The notes beneath the pieces were generated by a model. The model saw nothing but the letters and a program-made list of their open reading frames with translations, searched no databases and was not told where the DNA came from. Of a stretch of DNA of 64,000 nucleotides, positions 10,701 to 21,534 are shown piece after piece (position 1 is the first letter of the stretch; every line of letters starts with the position of its first letter). Origin of the DNA: Plantago major (lineage: Eukaryota; Streptophyta; Magnoliopsida; Lamiales; Plantaginaceae); contig CM048840.1 in the NCBI GenBank assembly GCA_026545765.1, positions 2,005,265 to 2,069,264 of the forward strand. Reading direction: 5' to 3'. The position numbers were made by a program, and so were the translations under genes.

Positions 10701-13700
10701 TAAAGTTGTAACTCAAGGTAAAACCTAATAGATCAGGACAAGACCTACCATTCATATGCTAATGGGAGGCAACTCCAATAGGAATATAAATGCACCAATA
10801 GAATCTTGTACTGCCAGACAAATCTGCAAATCACGAATCATGATAAAAAACAAACTGTTAGGCAGGACATTATACAATCATATCCACACATGCATACTAA
10901 CATCAAACATACGTCCATATATCTACAAGTCACTGAAGCATGCATTTGTCAGCTAATAATTTTCACTTCTGCTTTCCTTTAAGCTTTCTCTCTTTTTGGT
11001 GTCACTACTGGATGTTTGCACAAACTAAACCATTTAGCACAATATACCTCCTGATAAATAAAATGTGATTCCCACCGTAACAATGACTCCATCAGATAAC
11101 TTGTTTATCTACTTAGCTAGAAAACTCCACTTGAGTAGAGTGGTATGGCATCTGGATTCTAAGACAACCAAAATGATATGAACTCACAAGTCTCGTCCGG
11201 AGGAAGAGCCTTTACACATTTGACCTCTCATGCCACATTATGATAACAAATTTACTTCCTTATTTCACTATTAACTGTATGAATTCAGAATATACCAAGT
11301 CATGCTAAATTTATCTGATTGGCACTTTGTATCTATGTAAGAGCAGCAAGACACAAACAAGCACAGTTATACTTGACTTTCTTGTAGTGTGATCAATTGA
11401 CAAAATAACAACCTCACAGTACATGGACAACAAATATTCTGGCTACCTATGACCTTAATTTCACAGTACAAGTTCAGTTCACCTTCCATACATAAAATTC
11501 TGAAGACTGTTGGTTTTCCTGTAAATAGTCTTTCCTTACAATCTTACTTTTCTTTTCATTGTCCTTCATAATAAATATACCAGCAGACGGAAGAATATAC
11601 ATTTTTACGTTACTAACTAAGCTAGTCCGCGTTAATCAAACAAAAAAACAAAACAACTACAAGGAGTTGTCACATAAACAAGAATCTGACCTTCGGAGAG
11701 TCAAACCGAACTCCAGGATCATAATGGACTCCAATAAATACCCGACATCCCTTGTCCTCCAGAAAAGCTAACCAAAAGTATAAGAAGAAAGAATATTTAA
11801 TTGAAATTTTAATCCTCTACGCAAAGTTCACATATAGACAAGGGCAGAATAACACAAATAGAACTTCAATTAATTACACTTCATCAGTATAAAATGAAAG
11901 AGACTGTAATTAGAACTTGAGGAGTATCATACTGAACCAGTGTATACTTGAAAAATATAAGTGGAGCATTTGTATGCTGTGTTTCAAATACTTTGCACAA
12001 TTTTTCAAAGTTCAAAGGTAACACTCCAGCATTGAATTTCCAGGTGAGAATTTGAGAGGAAGTAGGCTTGATTATTTTAATACGAGTAATCTGTAAATTT
12101 CTGTAGAAAAACCTATAGGATCTTTGAAACAGAAAATCAGAGAACTTGGAAAGGAAGGGACCCAAAGTCTCAAACATGGCTTGATGATATAGCAGTTCAA
12201 CATAATAGGTGCCATACATCCAATAAATTCTTCCTCAAGGAAAAGAATGATTATCTTAGTAACATACTAATAATTATGCAACATAATTCTTTAAGAAGCT
12301 CAAATATAACGCACATGTAAGATAATATATGCACTTTAGCGGAACACTACCTGAATCAAAACATGGCATGCCATTGACAAAAGCTCTTCGCCATACAAAC
12401 TCTCCTGAGCATCCAAATCTTGTGACAACACGAGGTTCTTACAAAACAATTCTGTCATCCGTACAGCTAGATCCTCAAGGTCTGACAAGTATAACAGTTA
12501 CCCCGAAAGGCATGATAAACATGTTAAAATGTATATGCATGTGATTTAAATAGCTTAAGTTTACTGTCCAAGATAAAGCCAAAACAAAAAAAAAAGGAGT
12601 TCCTACAATTTACAAACAAGAATGCAACATCAGACAAGCCAATAAGTTGAGGGTTGAGGAATACCATTCACTTGCAGGGAGAAAATGCCGCCGATAAAGT
12701 TCTGGATCTTGAATACAGTTACAGACTGCCCAAGTGCTTTAGTTGGCCCATTCGTGCTGGCTTCACATTGTTTCACTAAATTCTTCATTAACTCTCCTTT
12801 TTTATCTTTATCAAGAACTTCAAGAAATATTTCAACGTCTGAAGTGAAACTTGCCAAGTGACCAAATCTGCAACAAGTGAACCAAGCAGTCAACGATATT
12901 GACTTAAGCAGATATCTTAAGTGAAAAGGGTTTCAAGAACCAAATACAAGAAGAAACATCAGATCACACGAGCAGTTTTAAAGAAAGCTACGGCTACCAT
13001 TTCTAAGGTTTTTATCTTTCGTAATTACCAGGATTCAACTCTACTTCAGTGCGCACAAAATATTAACCCCGATCCATAGATTACAACAAGATCATAGAAG
13101 TTACATTATAAAGCATCTCACTAAAGCAACAAACACCTCAAAAGAAGATCAAGATGAAGAAATTTAAAAAAAAAAAAAAAAAGCAAAAGGGTTGCTAAAA
13201 TCAAGCATCAGAAAGATATTTTCGAGATCTGCACGTAGGAAGTTTATACCTCACAAAATATTGCATCAGACCTTCAACTACTTTCCCAGTATCACCTTTC
13301 CCGCGAAGAAGTTTTTGTCGTTCTAATTCAAGATGTCCCAAGTATGGACTTCGTAGAGAGTCATTTTGTGGATCTTCCATTATTTTCTTTATAAAGTTAA
13401 CGGCATCCGATATGCGTGAATCGAACTGCAAAATACAAGTTAAACATGTCAAATATAGGCGAACCAAAGTCATGAAGTACATATACATTGCACGGAACTT
13501 TAACAGCTTACTACTTCCTCTTCTAAATGCACATCCTTGCACTCAATCGATTTCGGCAGATGAATGTAGTTGGTAACTTGAGTCAAGCTATCACCATCCT
13601 CCAACAGACAGCCAATGTATTGCAGAAAACACTCCCAGTCATCAGGACTACACGTTACAGAAAAAACGAGAATTCAAATTTTAAAATGAACCATTTAGGA

Positions 13701-16700
13701 TAAGATGTGTAATTTTAAGTACTTAACATTAATATGTATACGACTTCAATCAGTGAAGATATTTCAAGAATACAAGTCATGAATTTTAACAGTTCTGGGC
13801 CACGAAGACTCAATAATTTAAAAATTATTGGCTCCGAAGAGTTGTATACTGCATCAATTTGATTTTGTTTTTTTGGTTTACTGTTGTAGTGAGGAACTGG
13901 TAGATACACTTCAAGTGCAATGTGCATTTTTCTTTCATGAATAATATCCAAGGCCCAAGCTTAGTCATAAGAAATAATTGTGATACCCCGTGTCCCACAT
14001 CAGTTATGCACTTGAATGTTAAAGACTATATAGGTAGACCTCACACTCTCACATGGTACAAGGTCTTTTAGATGATTCCAAAACCAAAAAGTGAGGGCTC
14101 CGGCACAACGCGAACAAGCATACCAACGAGACATGTGTGCCCCATGACTTGAACCCATTACACGCTGCACTCAGTCAAGCTTGGGTCCGGGTCACAACAG
14201 AAACTATATAAATTAAAAACCTGTAGACTCATGAATCTGGAAGAGCAATGGAAAATACTAGCGTTCAATTTACAATACATGGATAACAGATCCAGCATCA
14301 TGAGATCGGGCAATATCGAACTGGAGCAGAAAAAATAACAAATTTATTGGATAGGTGAATGATAAGCTCAGTTTACAGGTTTGCAAGAAAAAACAGAAAA
14401 GGTTTCTTTAAAAAAATAACATATAGAAGTTGAATCCCCCCTACCCTGGGGCATGTGGTCTTAAGAGGGATTTCACAAGCCCATGATCTTGACCACTGCG
14501 GCACAGTCACACGTAGCAAAGCATCAATCTAATTACAAATTAAAATATAAATAAATAAGAGAGGAGAAAAGCTTAAAGGGAAAACATAATATCCAGGAAA
14601 TGGCATAGATATTTTATATCCAAGCAACTGAGAGGGAAGAATAGCTGCGCCAAAAAAGGAAAAAAAAAGAAAAAAAACTGGTTAGACTATACCAACCTAG
14701 CTTTCCTACTCCTCCAGAAGCCATATTAGTAATTATACTATTACTTGATGAAATAAGAGAAGCAAAAAACCTAAACTAGGTTTACATACCTCTTACATAT
14801 TTCACAATAAAATCAATAAACTGAATATTTGAGAGTAAGTTAGCATTGTTCAGGGCCTAGCTTACCTACTTGGCCTAAGATAGGGTCAGCATATAGAGCT
14901 GGGCTAGGCTCCATTGTTAAAATAACTATCAGAACAAAAGGTAAATAAATAACAGAAATTTTGATTATCAAGTACGACATACCATATTTCCAAGACTTTC
15001 TGGAATACGTCAGCTGCAGCGGCATAATCTCCCGCCCTAGCAAGAAGCCGCCCCTGTTAACTTGAAGTTACAGGAACAAGCTTAGAAACTGTATACTCAA
15101 AAACATAGTCGCATTCTGAATTTGAACTATAGATTCAAAAACATACGGCTCAAAAGTCAAAACAAAGGTCCAAAAAAATAAATGGTAAGATAGTCGCATT
15201 CTGAATTTCATTTTTGTTCCTTCTATAAGTAACATGTAAAATCTGATGTATTTCAGCACGTGTGGAGATTAAAATAGGATAATGAAGTATTTAGATCAAT
15301 TGAAAGCTTGAGAAGGCTGAAAGTGAAACCAAGCAATTAAGTGGAGTGTCAAAACAAAAGGTCCAAACATAAATGGTAAGACAGTTGCGTTCTGAATTTC
15401 ATTTTTGGTCCTCCTATAAGTAACATGTAAAATCTGATGTATTTCAGCACGTGTGTAAGATAGTCGCATTCTGAATTTAATTTTTGTTCCTTCTATCAGC
15501 ACGCGTGGAGATTGGAAAAGGTTAATGAAGTATTAAAATCAATTGAAAGCTTGAGGGGGCTGGAAGTGAAACCAAGTAATTGAGTGTAGCTACGTGTATA
15601 TTTTGAATGGAGCTCCAGAATTTTCTCAAAAATAGCAACTTTACAACTCTCAGTAAACATAAGATACAGTTTCAGGTTGCTTAAACCACCCATCTGATAT
15701 TCAGACAATGATTAGGTTCGAGGAGCAGGCTTACTGCAGCAGAGCTCAGAGAATACTCACTCAGTGACTCTTTGCTAAGCCTATCCCAACCATTTTATTT
15801 ATGTGAGTTTATGCCTTCAAGAAACTCGAGGGATGAGTTACGATAAATTTCTATTCATCCACGGTCCTCTTTATAGCAACAAATTGGCTAAGAGATAAAA
15901 TAGTTACAATATTCGTTCGGCCACAGAAATCATACAGCTCAGCATTATAAGTGCCAATTCGACAGCTTAGAAAATTAATACCGCAACCGTGATCTCCATA
16001 TATAAGCAAGATACCTCCAAAAAGTATAGTCAAATCCGTAACAGTTTATGTTTAGCAATTTATCAAGATTTTTGTGAACCTAGGTTATAGGAATAGGAAG
16101 AAGTTGTAACATATCTGGGATGTAGAAAGACAGATAATCCTAGTTTGCACAATTCCTTTGTCTTCAGGTAGTTTGTTTATTTTGCTTCAGTTTTGGTGAG
16201 CATTATAATGATCGATCTTTTGGGGAAAGTAAAAAAGTGTGCCACTACTGTCTGATGATATTACAAACTGTAATCCACAATATCTGATAGAATAATAAAA
16301 CTATAATCTACGGAAGAAATAAATAAATAACATTCAGAAAACTAAAAAATAAAGGAGCCTTATGAAATCTTAATAGTACCTGTAGGCGCAATTTATCAGC
16401 TTCAATCCCCATAAGAGCTCCCAAGTCTCCAGAAAGAATCTCCAGGGCATCTCTGTATTTAGATTGCTGCTCCAGCAGGGATATGTAGACGCTAAGAGCT
16501 GCAGCAGACAAAACATTTTTTAGCAGCTGAAACGCCTAAGGAAAAGAGAAAAACACACACACACACACACATTTCAACTCATATATCTTTCAGATACAGG
16601 CATACAACCAATAGACGAAGAGCAAAAAGGATGAACCTTCTGGCTCGTGCAAACTGTGAGAAGCTATGTGTTTCTTTAGTAAGCCTTCAGCTAGAAGGAA

Positions 16701-17944
16701 AAGATTGTGACCTCCATTTCCGCAGCAAACCTATGACAAGTTCAGACACACAAACATTCATGAAGTACATTGTGTTTTAAACACCATAGAAATTTGTACA
16801 GGAAACAAGATCACTTGCAATCGAAGTACATGGTAGATATAATTCACACCCTTATCAGCTTCAGAATGGGTTGGAAAAAAATGCTCAAGATAACTGGAAA
16901 GTTTCGCTAATGCCACACAAACATTAAATTCAGTCCGGTCACGTGCATGAGTACACGTGTCAGAAAGATGAAGTCTCGCACATGGCTATGGATTTTGTAG
17001 AGATAAATAAATGACAATAGCGAATATATTTCATCGATTTGAGATATTCTATCTTGACACAACAGTTTAAAACAGCTTATCTAGGTCTAGAAGTGCGATA
17101 GAGAAAGCACGTGAAACTAAACCTGCAACTGAATGCTGCAAACAGCCCAGAGTAGGAACCTTTCTTCACCAGCAATCTTGTACATTTTAATAGCTATCTA
17201 CCATGACACAAGGGCAATGTCAGTTCTGCAGATTCATCAACAAAGACCTCCAGAGAGGGTAAAAAAAATCAGGTTTTCAGCAATGTTTCTAACCTGTTGC
17301 TGCTTCACAAACGAATACTCACGCACGTAACAGTTGAAAAGGCCCATCATCAACTCCAGATTGTTAGGATACTTCCCACAAGCATACTCGTAACAGCTCG
17401 TCGCCATCCCCACTGCTCATTTTCCAAACAGTCATGTCAATGCACGGTCAGCTAACAACCAATTAACCAGAAGAAGAAAAAACAAATACAGATACTTGCA
17501 GTGATCAAGTCTCTGGAAAACAATCTGCAAAGTACTCAGCGTGAGGTCGTCGACCAGTACATTCGAGTCATTTCTGAACAAAATCTCTTTGGCATTTAAA
17601 CAAACAGATAGTGCCTCCTCATTCTTACCCATTCTTTCCAACACCAACGCCTTCAGCGCCTACACAAATCAACTTACATACCTCAAACACTAATAATCGA
17701 ACTGATTACAGAAATTAACTGACATACAAATTTGACCTTTAAGAGATTATAGCAAAATGCAAACTTTTGGAAAAAAAAAAAAAAAAAAAGGACTTACGAG
17801 GGCATAAGGAGAAGTGGGGTATTTGGATAGAAGTGCAGTGGTGAGCTTCAAAGCGTTCTTGAACTGACGAGAATCAATGGCGTCCCAAACGGGTCGGACC
17901 CGCCGCTCCGGTATACCGCCGGCAAAACCGAATTTCGAAGCCAT
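7779..17944 (-). CDS. NAA25: NatB N-terminal acetyltransferase auxiliary subunit NAA25 (19 exons)
   Basis: NAA25 binds the catalytic NAA20 and anchors NatB at the ribosome to acetylate nascent Met-Asp/Glu/Asn/Gln N-termini. Exons (minus strand): 17798-17944, 17500-17659, 17294-17412, 17123-17197, 16637-16730, 16380-16498, 14983-15053, 13512-13647, 13250-13425, 12665-12867, 12351-12481, 11691-11767, 10749-10823, 10434-10626, 10207-10326, 9969-10107, 9704-9744, 9023-9286 and 7779-8474. These sum to 3,036 bp (1,011 aa) and every junction keeps frame. The start MASKFGFAGGIPERRVRPVW is the plant NAA25 N-terminus. TPR-like helices follow (about residues 1-330), then FMDDHFRESADLTF, RPWWTP and a Lys-rich GKKKKKGG stretch near the end. 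Intron 2 begins with GC instead of GT. The match to Arabidopsis TCU2/NAA25 is from memory but runs throughout. No break seen. Confidence 0.95.
13165..13182. repeat. Poly-A tract in a NAA25 intron
   Basis: An uninterrupted A run of about 18 bases on the plus strand, in the intron between exons 9 and 10. It reads as a T-rich tract in the transcript. Its position well upstream of the exon 10 acceptor on the minus strand gives it no clear splicing role. Confidence 0.7.
13979..14199. mobile_element. Putative TRIM-type solo LTR (Cassandra-like) in a NAA25 intron
   Basis: A ~220-bp block begins TG(TG)ATACCCCGTGTCCCACATC and ends GGTCACAACA, the TG...CA pattern of an LTR. Inside are a TATATAGG motif, a GGTCTTTTAG stretch and AAAAAGTGAGGGCTC. 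This order resembles small non-coding TRIM LTRs of the Cassandra kind, without a clear 5S module. No second LTR or convincing target duplication is seen, so the limits are approximate. It is old and diverged. Confidence 0.4.
15149..15587. repeat. Diverged ~195-bp tandem duplication in the exon 6-7 intron of NAA25
   Basis: The block at about 15149-15346 (AAACAAAGGTCCAAA..., then CATTCTGAATTTCATTTTTG, AACATGTAAAATCTGATG, AGCACGTGTGGAGATT and CAATTGAAAGCTTGAG) recurs at about 15347-15587. The second copy contains an extra partial unit of ~55 bp at 15456-15510. Differences are scattered substitutions and small indels, so the event is not very recent. Confidence 0.8.
16553..16570. repeat. (AC)n microsatellite in a NAA25 intron
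   Basis: About nine AC units in the intron between exons 5 and 6. A candidate length-polymorphic marker with no coding role. Confidence 0.9.
17494..17500 (-). other. Non-canonical GC splice donor of NAA25 intron 2
   Basis: Exon 2 ends CTTGATCACT and the intron begins GCAAGT. The join to exon 3 (TGGGGATGG...) gives Leu-Asp-His-Leu-Gly-Met-Ala-Thr-Ser-Cys-Tyr, which continues the conserved NAA25 protein in frame. No GT donor nearby does this. The rest of the donor (AAGT) is strong, as is usual for the ~1% of plant introns that are GC-AG. Confidence 0.75.
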
Positions 17945-18261
17945 ATCGTTAATCGCTTAGATTTCCGAAAAGGTGTTGGTTTGGGGGGAAATTGGGAAAA
18001 GCATCAACTAGTGAGTGAGATTTTGTAGAAGCGAGGGTTCAATTAGCTGCAGAGTTTTGAGGAGGAGAGGTTTATGGTGTGCGGTGAGTACTTTCGATCT
18101 GCTTGCGGCTATTGACTGTGAAATGGTAAATGGTGGTGGTGTAATTATGTTTATTTTCTTGATTATGCTACAATAAAATGTGATAATTCTTTACTTCATC
18201 AAGTGGGCCCCTATGTACAAATTTTTACCATAATAAATCTATCCGAAAGATGATAGTACAA
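17945..18261. other. 5' flank and leader of NAA25
   Basis: Contains the 5' UTR and promoter region of NAA25. No clear TATA box is seen, as is common for housekeeping genes. Confidence 0.5.
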
Positions 18262-18375
18262 GGCTTTGTTATTTTCATCTGAAAACTTATTAATTTAAGT
18301 GTAGAATCATTTAGTTCAATTGCCATTGCTTTTTATACTACAATTCGATTCTATTCTGCATTACATTGATGAAGA
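18262..18375. repeat. MITE-like repeat, family copy 1
   Basis: The stretch AAGGCTTTGTTATTTTCATCTGAAAACTTATTAATTT and the following TTTTTATACTACA are shared with 47350-47490 (GGCTCTGTTTTCTTCATCTGAAAAC...TTTTTATACTACAG). Two such copies about 29 kb apart indicate a short dispersed element. Its ends and superfamily are not resolved. Confidence 0.5.
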
Positions 18376-18389
18376 AGCAGCCTAATCTA

Positions 18390-18495
18390 TGTTTAGCTAA
18401 AAAGTTAACTGGTAGTTAGCTAATAAGTTAGATGATAAGGTTGCTGGTTAACTAGCTGATAAGTTTAATGTAGGTATTCAACACAAGTCCTTTCC
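18390..18495. repeat. hAT-like MITE fragment (GATAAG/CTGGTTA-rich)
   Basis: A run of AGTTAGCTAATAAGTTAG, GATGATAAGGTTGCTGG and TAGCTGATAAG motifs resembles the 41560-41640 stretch (ACTGGTAGATGATAAGGTGACTGTTAGC). This is the wording of short non-autonomous hAT-like elements common in eudicots. No terminal repeats with target duplication could be fixed. Confidence 0.35.
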
Positions 18496-18511
18496 CGCGA
18501 CTTTGTCCCCA

Positions 18512-18645
18512 CTCGTGCGTGAACCGGGAGACTTCCCAGTTGATCACCCATTCTAAGATTGTTCCATTTTCATATCATGTATGTTTAACTTTGGAGTTCT
18601 TATTGATAGGTCCCGAAAAGAAATGTGCACCTTGATGATATGAAT
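18512..18645 (-). repeat. 5S rRNA-derived repeat, copy 1
   Basis: Read on the minus strand, the block carries diverged 5S rRNA landmarks in the right order: TGCAC near the 5' part, AGAACTCC-like, AGTTAAaCATaC (box A region), ATGGGTGAtC and CTGGGAAGTC (box C region). It is too diverged, with an insertion, to be a working 5S gene. The adjoining spacer is also shared with copy 2, which suggests a 5S-bearing mobile family such as the Cassandra TRIMs. Confidence 0.6.
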
Positions 18646-18682
18646 ATCATTCTCAATCCCTTTAAGCTCTTTGAATTTGTTA

Positions 18683-18812
18683 CTCGTACGCGAATCGGGA
18701 GACTTTCCAGTTGGTCACCCATCTTAATATTGCTTCAGATCAAGCATGCTTAACTCTGAAGTTCTTATGGATGGATTTCCGAAAATAAATATGCACCTTG
18801 ATGGTATGAGTA
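18683..18812 (-). repeat. 5S rRNA-derived repeat, copy 2
   Basis: It lies 171 bp from copy 1 in the same orientation. On the minus strand it reads CATACCATCAAGGTGCAT, then AGAACTTCAGAGTTAAGCAT, GATGGGTGACCAACTGGAAA and GTC, recognisably 5S rRNA. The flanking spacer (TTCTCxATxxxTTTAAxCT-CxxTGAACTTG) is also similar between copies, so the pair is a tandem dimer of 5S module plus spacer. Confidence 0.6.
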
Positions 18813-18815
18813 GCG

Positions 18816-19389
18816 TTCTCCATTTAAACTCCCTGAACTTGACTTGAAACTTTGGGGAGTTACAATATTTGTGCATGTTATGCGTGAAAAACCAGACCAA
18901 CATATGAAAGTTTTTTGAAGAGAAATTCAATAATTGTGGCTTGTTAAAATTATATATTTTGCGTGGTAGAATATAGTGGAGTGGAAAGTAAGAAGAAGGG
19001 CGTGCACGAAATATAAGTGTGACAATTTGGTCAAATTCAATTGAATTAGTCATGATCAAAATTTGATATAACAACTACAATTCGATATGTTACTTTTAAA
19101 CAGTAAAGATCATGTTATTCCCGTTGTTTTTACATACATCACTATGCAATGATCAGCTAGCTGAGATCCTAAATTTTGCTAGTTTGATATAGAAATGTAA
19201 AATAGCATGCATGTATAGGATATTAAAGTGTATAGTGTTTCTTTGGTTATATTTTTATTCAATCATTTTGTACTTTTAACAATATATTGACATGTTGGTT
19301 GATCGGAATAATAGTGTAGTTGGACTTATAGAGCTATCTGTTACTCCTGAATTTAAATCCCGAATTAAAACTAACATTGTACAAAGAGG
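18816..19389. other. Intergenic stretch before the LINE
   Basis: AT-rich non-coding DNA. Nothing recognisable. Confidence 0.5.
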
Positions 19390-19873
19390 AAAAAAAAACT
19401 CTCTACGAAATGTCTCTCTTCCTCCTCCCTTTCATCATATCTTTCCCTTCCCTCTCGTATGAGAGATTATATCTTCCGGCTGGAGTTGAATCCTCAATCC
19501 TTTGAGTGTTTCCTTGACCCTCCCTGCTTTCGCGTTTCTACAATCCCATATATTATGGTGAGATCTGATTTTCCTTTTGATTTTGGTGAGATTTTTCAGG
19601 ATTTTGTTGCTTTCGATGCGGTTGGTAAGTCAATATTCATGTCAAAGTTAACTTCACCCTTTTGTTTTGAAAATTTGAAACTCAATTATAAAATCTTCAA
19701 GGGCCATAAGATCTTTTCTGTTACAGCCAATTTTCATCTTATTTTACTACCTACCATTTTAACCTTGTCGGTGCTTCGGTGTAGCGCTATTTGCTTTTTC
19801 TGTAGTTTCCACAGGTGGCCCTGGCTGACAAGCTTTTCTACTGCCCCTCATAATCCTCACAACACTTCGGGGC

Positions 19874-20625
19874 TTGGTTGCTAAGTGTCTAATGGAAGAG
19901 ATAAATTTGATTGATTTAAGCAAGTTGGGTAACTTATCTGTCAACGAGGAGAGGACGGTTTCGATACCCGAAGGTGTGTGGCAAAAGGGGGTGGTTGATT
20001 CTGAGTTATGCCTGGTGGGGCGTGTTCTGTCGCGAAAGCCAATTAACATTGAGTCTTTTGAGAGGACTATGATGGGATCTTGGCAATTAACGCAGGGAGT
20101 ACAGATTCAAAAACTAAATGATGTTGCAATGATGTTCCGTTTTGGTCATGTAGTGGAAAAACGGAGGGTTATTTGGCGTGGCCCGTGGTCGTTCGATCTT
20201 AACCTAGTTATCCTACAATCAATAAAAGATGAGGACCCTGGTGAGGTGGATGTTAATCAGTGTGAATTTTGGGTTCAGGTACACGAATTACCGTTTGCAG
20301 GGATGAATCGAGCAATGGCAACACTTATTGGTAACAATGTGGGATCCTTTATAAATTTGGATATGGATGAGAATAACGTGTCTACTGTCATGAGGATTCG
20401 TGTGAGTTTGGATGTCACCAAACCACTATCTCGGTTTATGAATATGGAGGGGCTAAGAGGACAAACAATTCGGGTTTCTTTTACGTATGAGAAGCTTTTT
20501 GTTATTACTGTGGGACTCTTGGTCACTTAGTTCGTAATTGCCCAGATTGTTTGCATTTGTTTGACGAATCGGATGTCCTGGATGAATCGAAGCTGAATTA
20601 TGGAGACTGGTTGAGGGCTAAACCA
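19874..20625 (+). pseudogene. LINE ORF1 (DUF4283 + zinc knuckle), frame-broken
   Basis: The first ~215 codons are a plant LINE gag-like RNA-binding protein: WQLTQGVQIQKL, VIWRGPWSFD and FWVQVHELPFAGMNRAMA are DUF4283 landmarks. The CCHC knuckle (CYYCGTLGHLVRNC, about 20497-20540) sits in a different frame from the DUF4283 part, so a frameshift separates them. After about 20635 the frame contains a stop and low-complexity Pro/Thr-rich sequence that would be the ORF1 tail (20725-21213 is open). Confidence 0.8.
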
Positions 20626-21534
20626 ATTTATTAAACGTCGAATAAAACCATTGGGGGATCTACTCGACTAGCTACCAGATTACCAACTTCTGTTACTAAT
20701 GGAAATGGACATGGGAAGGGTATTATGCTAACTCCACCTTCACACCCCTTGCCATTTAGGAGCTCCAGTTTGATGCACGAGAATATGGGAAAACGCTATG
20801 AGAATAACAGAGAGAAGCGGATTATTGGGGAGATGGGCGAAATTAGCGATGAAATAGGAAAGGTAGTTAATGATATTGGAGATTTGATTGAGGAAGACGT
20901 TGATATGGCTAATCAGTCAAATAAGGGAAAAGAAATCAATACCATGGGGAATGCGTTGACCATTTTCTCGCATAATGATACTGGCCACCCACAACCCTCC
21001 TTGACCGGCCCAGCCTTGACCACTCCCATCCACATCGACCAGCCCATTACCACTGGCCCATCTCCACTCAATTATACACTCTCCCACCCTACTGAAGCCC
21101 AAAAAACCAGCCTGCTCCATTTCCCACAGTCCATCGACCACAATCAACATTCAACTACTTCTTTGCTCAACCAATTCACCGACCCATTCGATTTCTCCCT
21201 TCACCAGGCCTAATTCTCTGAAATGCCCATATTCACCTTCAGCCATACTGAATCTTCCCAGCTTGGAACAATGGGTTTTGCCAATCCCTTTAGACATAAA
21301 GCCACCTGAGATAATTACCAACACCTCACCAGCTAACCTCCTGTCCAAAAAAAAGAGGAAGACCTATTGGGTCTGCCAATGGAATCAAGAAGTATGGGCC
21401 TAAAGGCGGGACACATAAACCTTCAACTAAGGAAGACATGAATCAGTCCAAGAGTAAGAAGCTATGTGTGGAAAACCCCATTGTTATTTCAGAACCATAT
21501 GCGGGAGTTGCAATGCAACCCCGCCTACACCAAT

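Noticed and set aside
11884-12219. 111-codon minus-strand frame within NAA25
   Set aside because: It does not match NAA25 and lies in an intron. The flanking exons (12351-12481 and 11691-11767) join in frame without it and give the conserved protein.
15068-15502. Minus-strand frames repeating IEGTK(M/I)KFRMRLSY
   Set aside because: They are translations of the intronic tandem duplication, not protein-coding.
18512-18812. Functional 5S rRNA genes
   Set aside because: The control-region wording is recognisable, but each copy has many substitutions and an insertion between boxes, so transcription as 5S rRNA is unlikely.
19459-19884. 141-codon plus-strand frame before LINE ORF1
   Set aside because: Low-complexity, Phe/Leu-rich and not like any family I know. 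It is best explained as the LINE 5' untranslated region.
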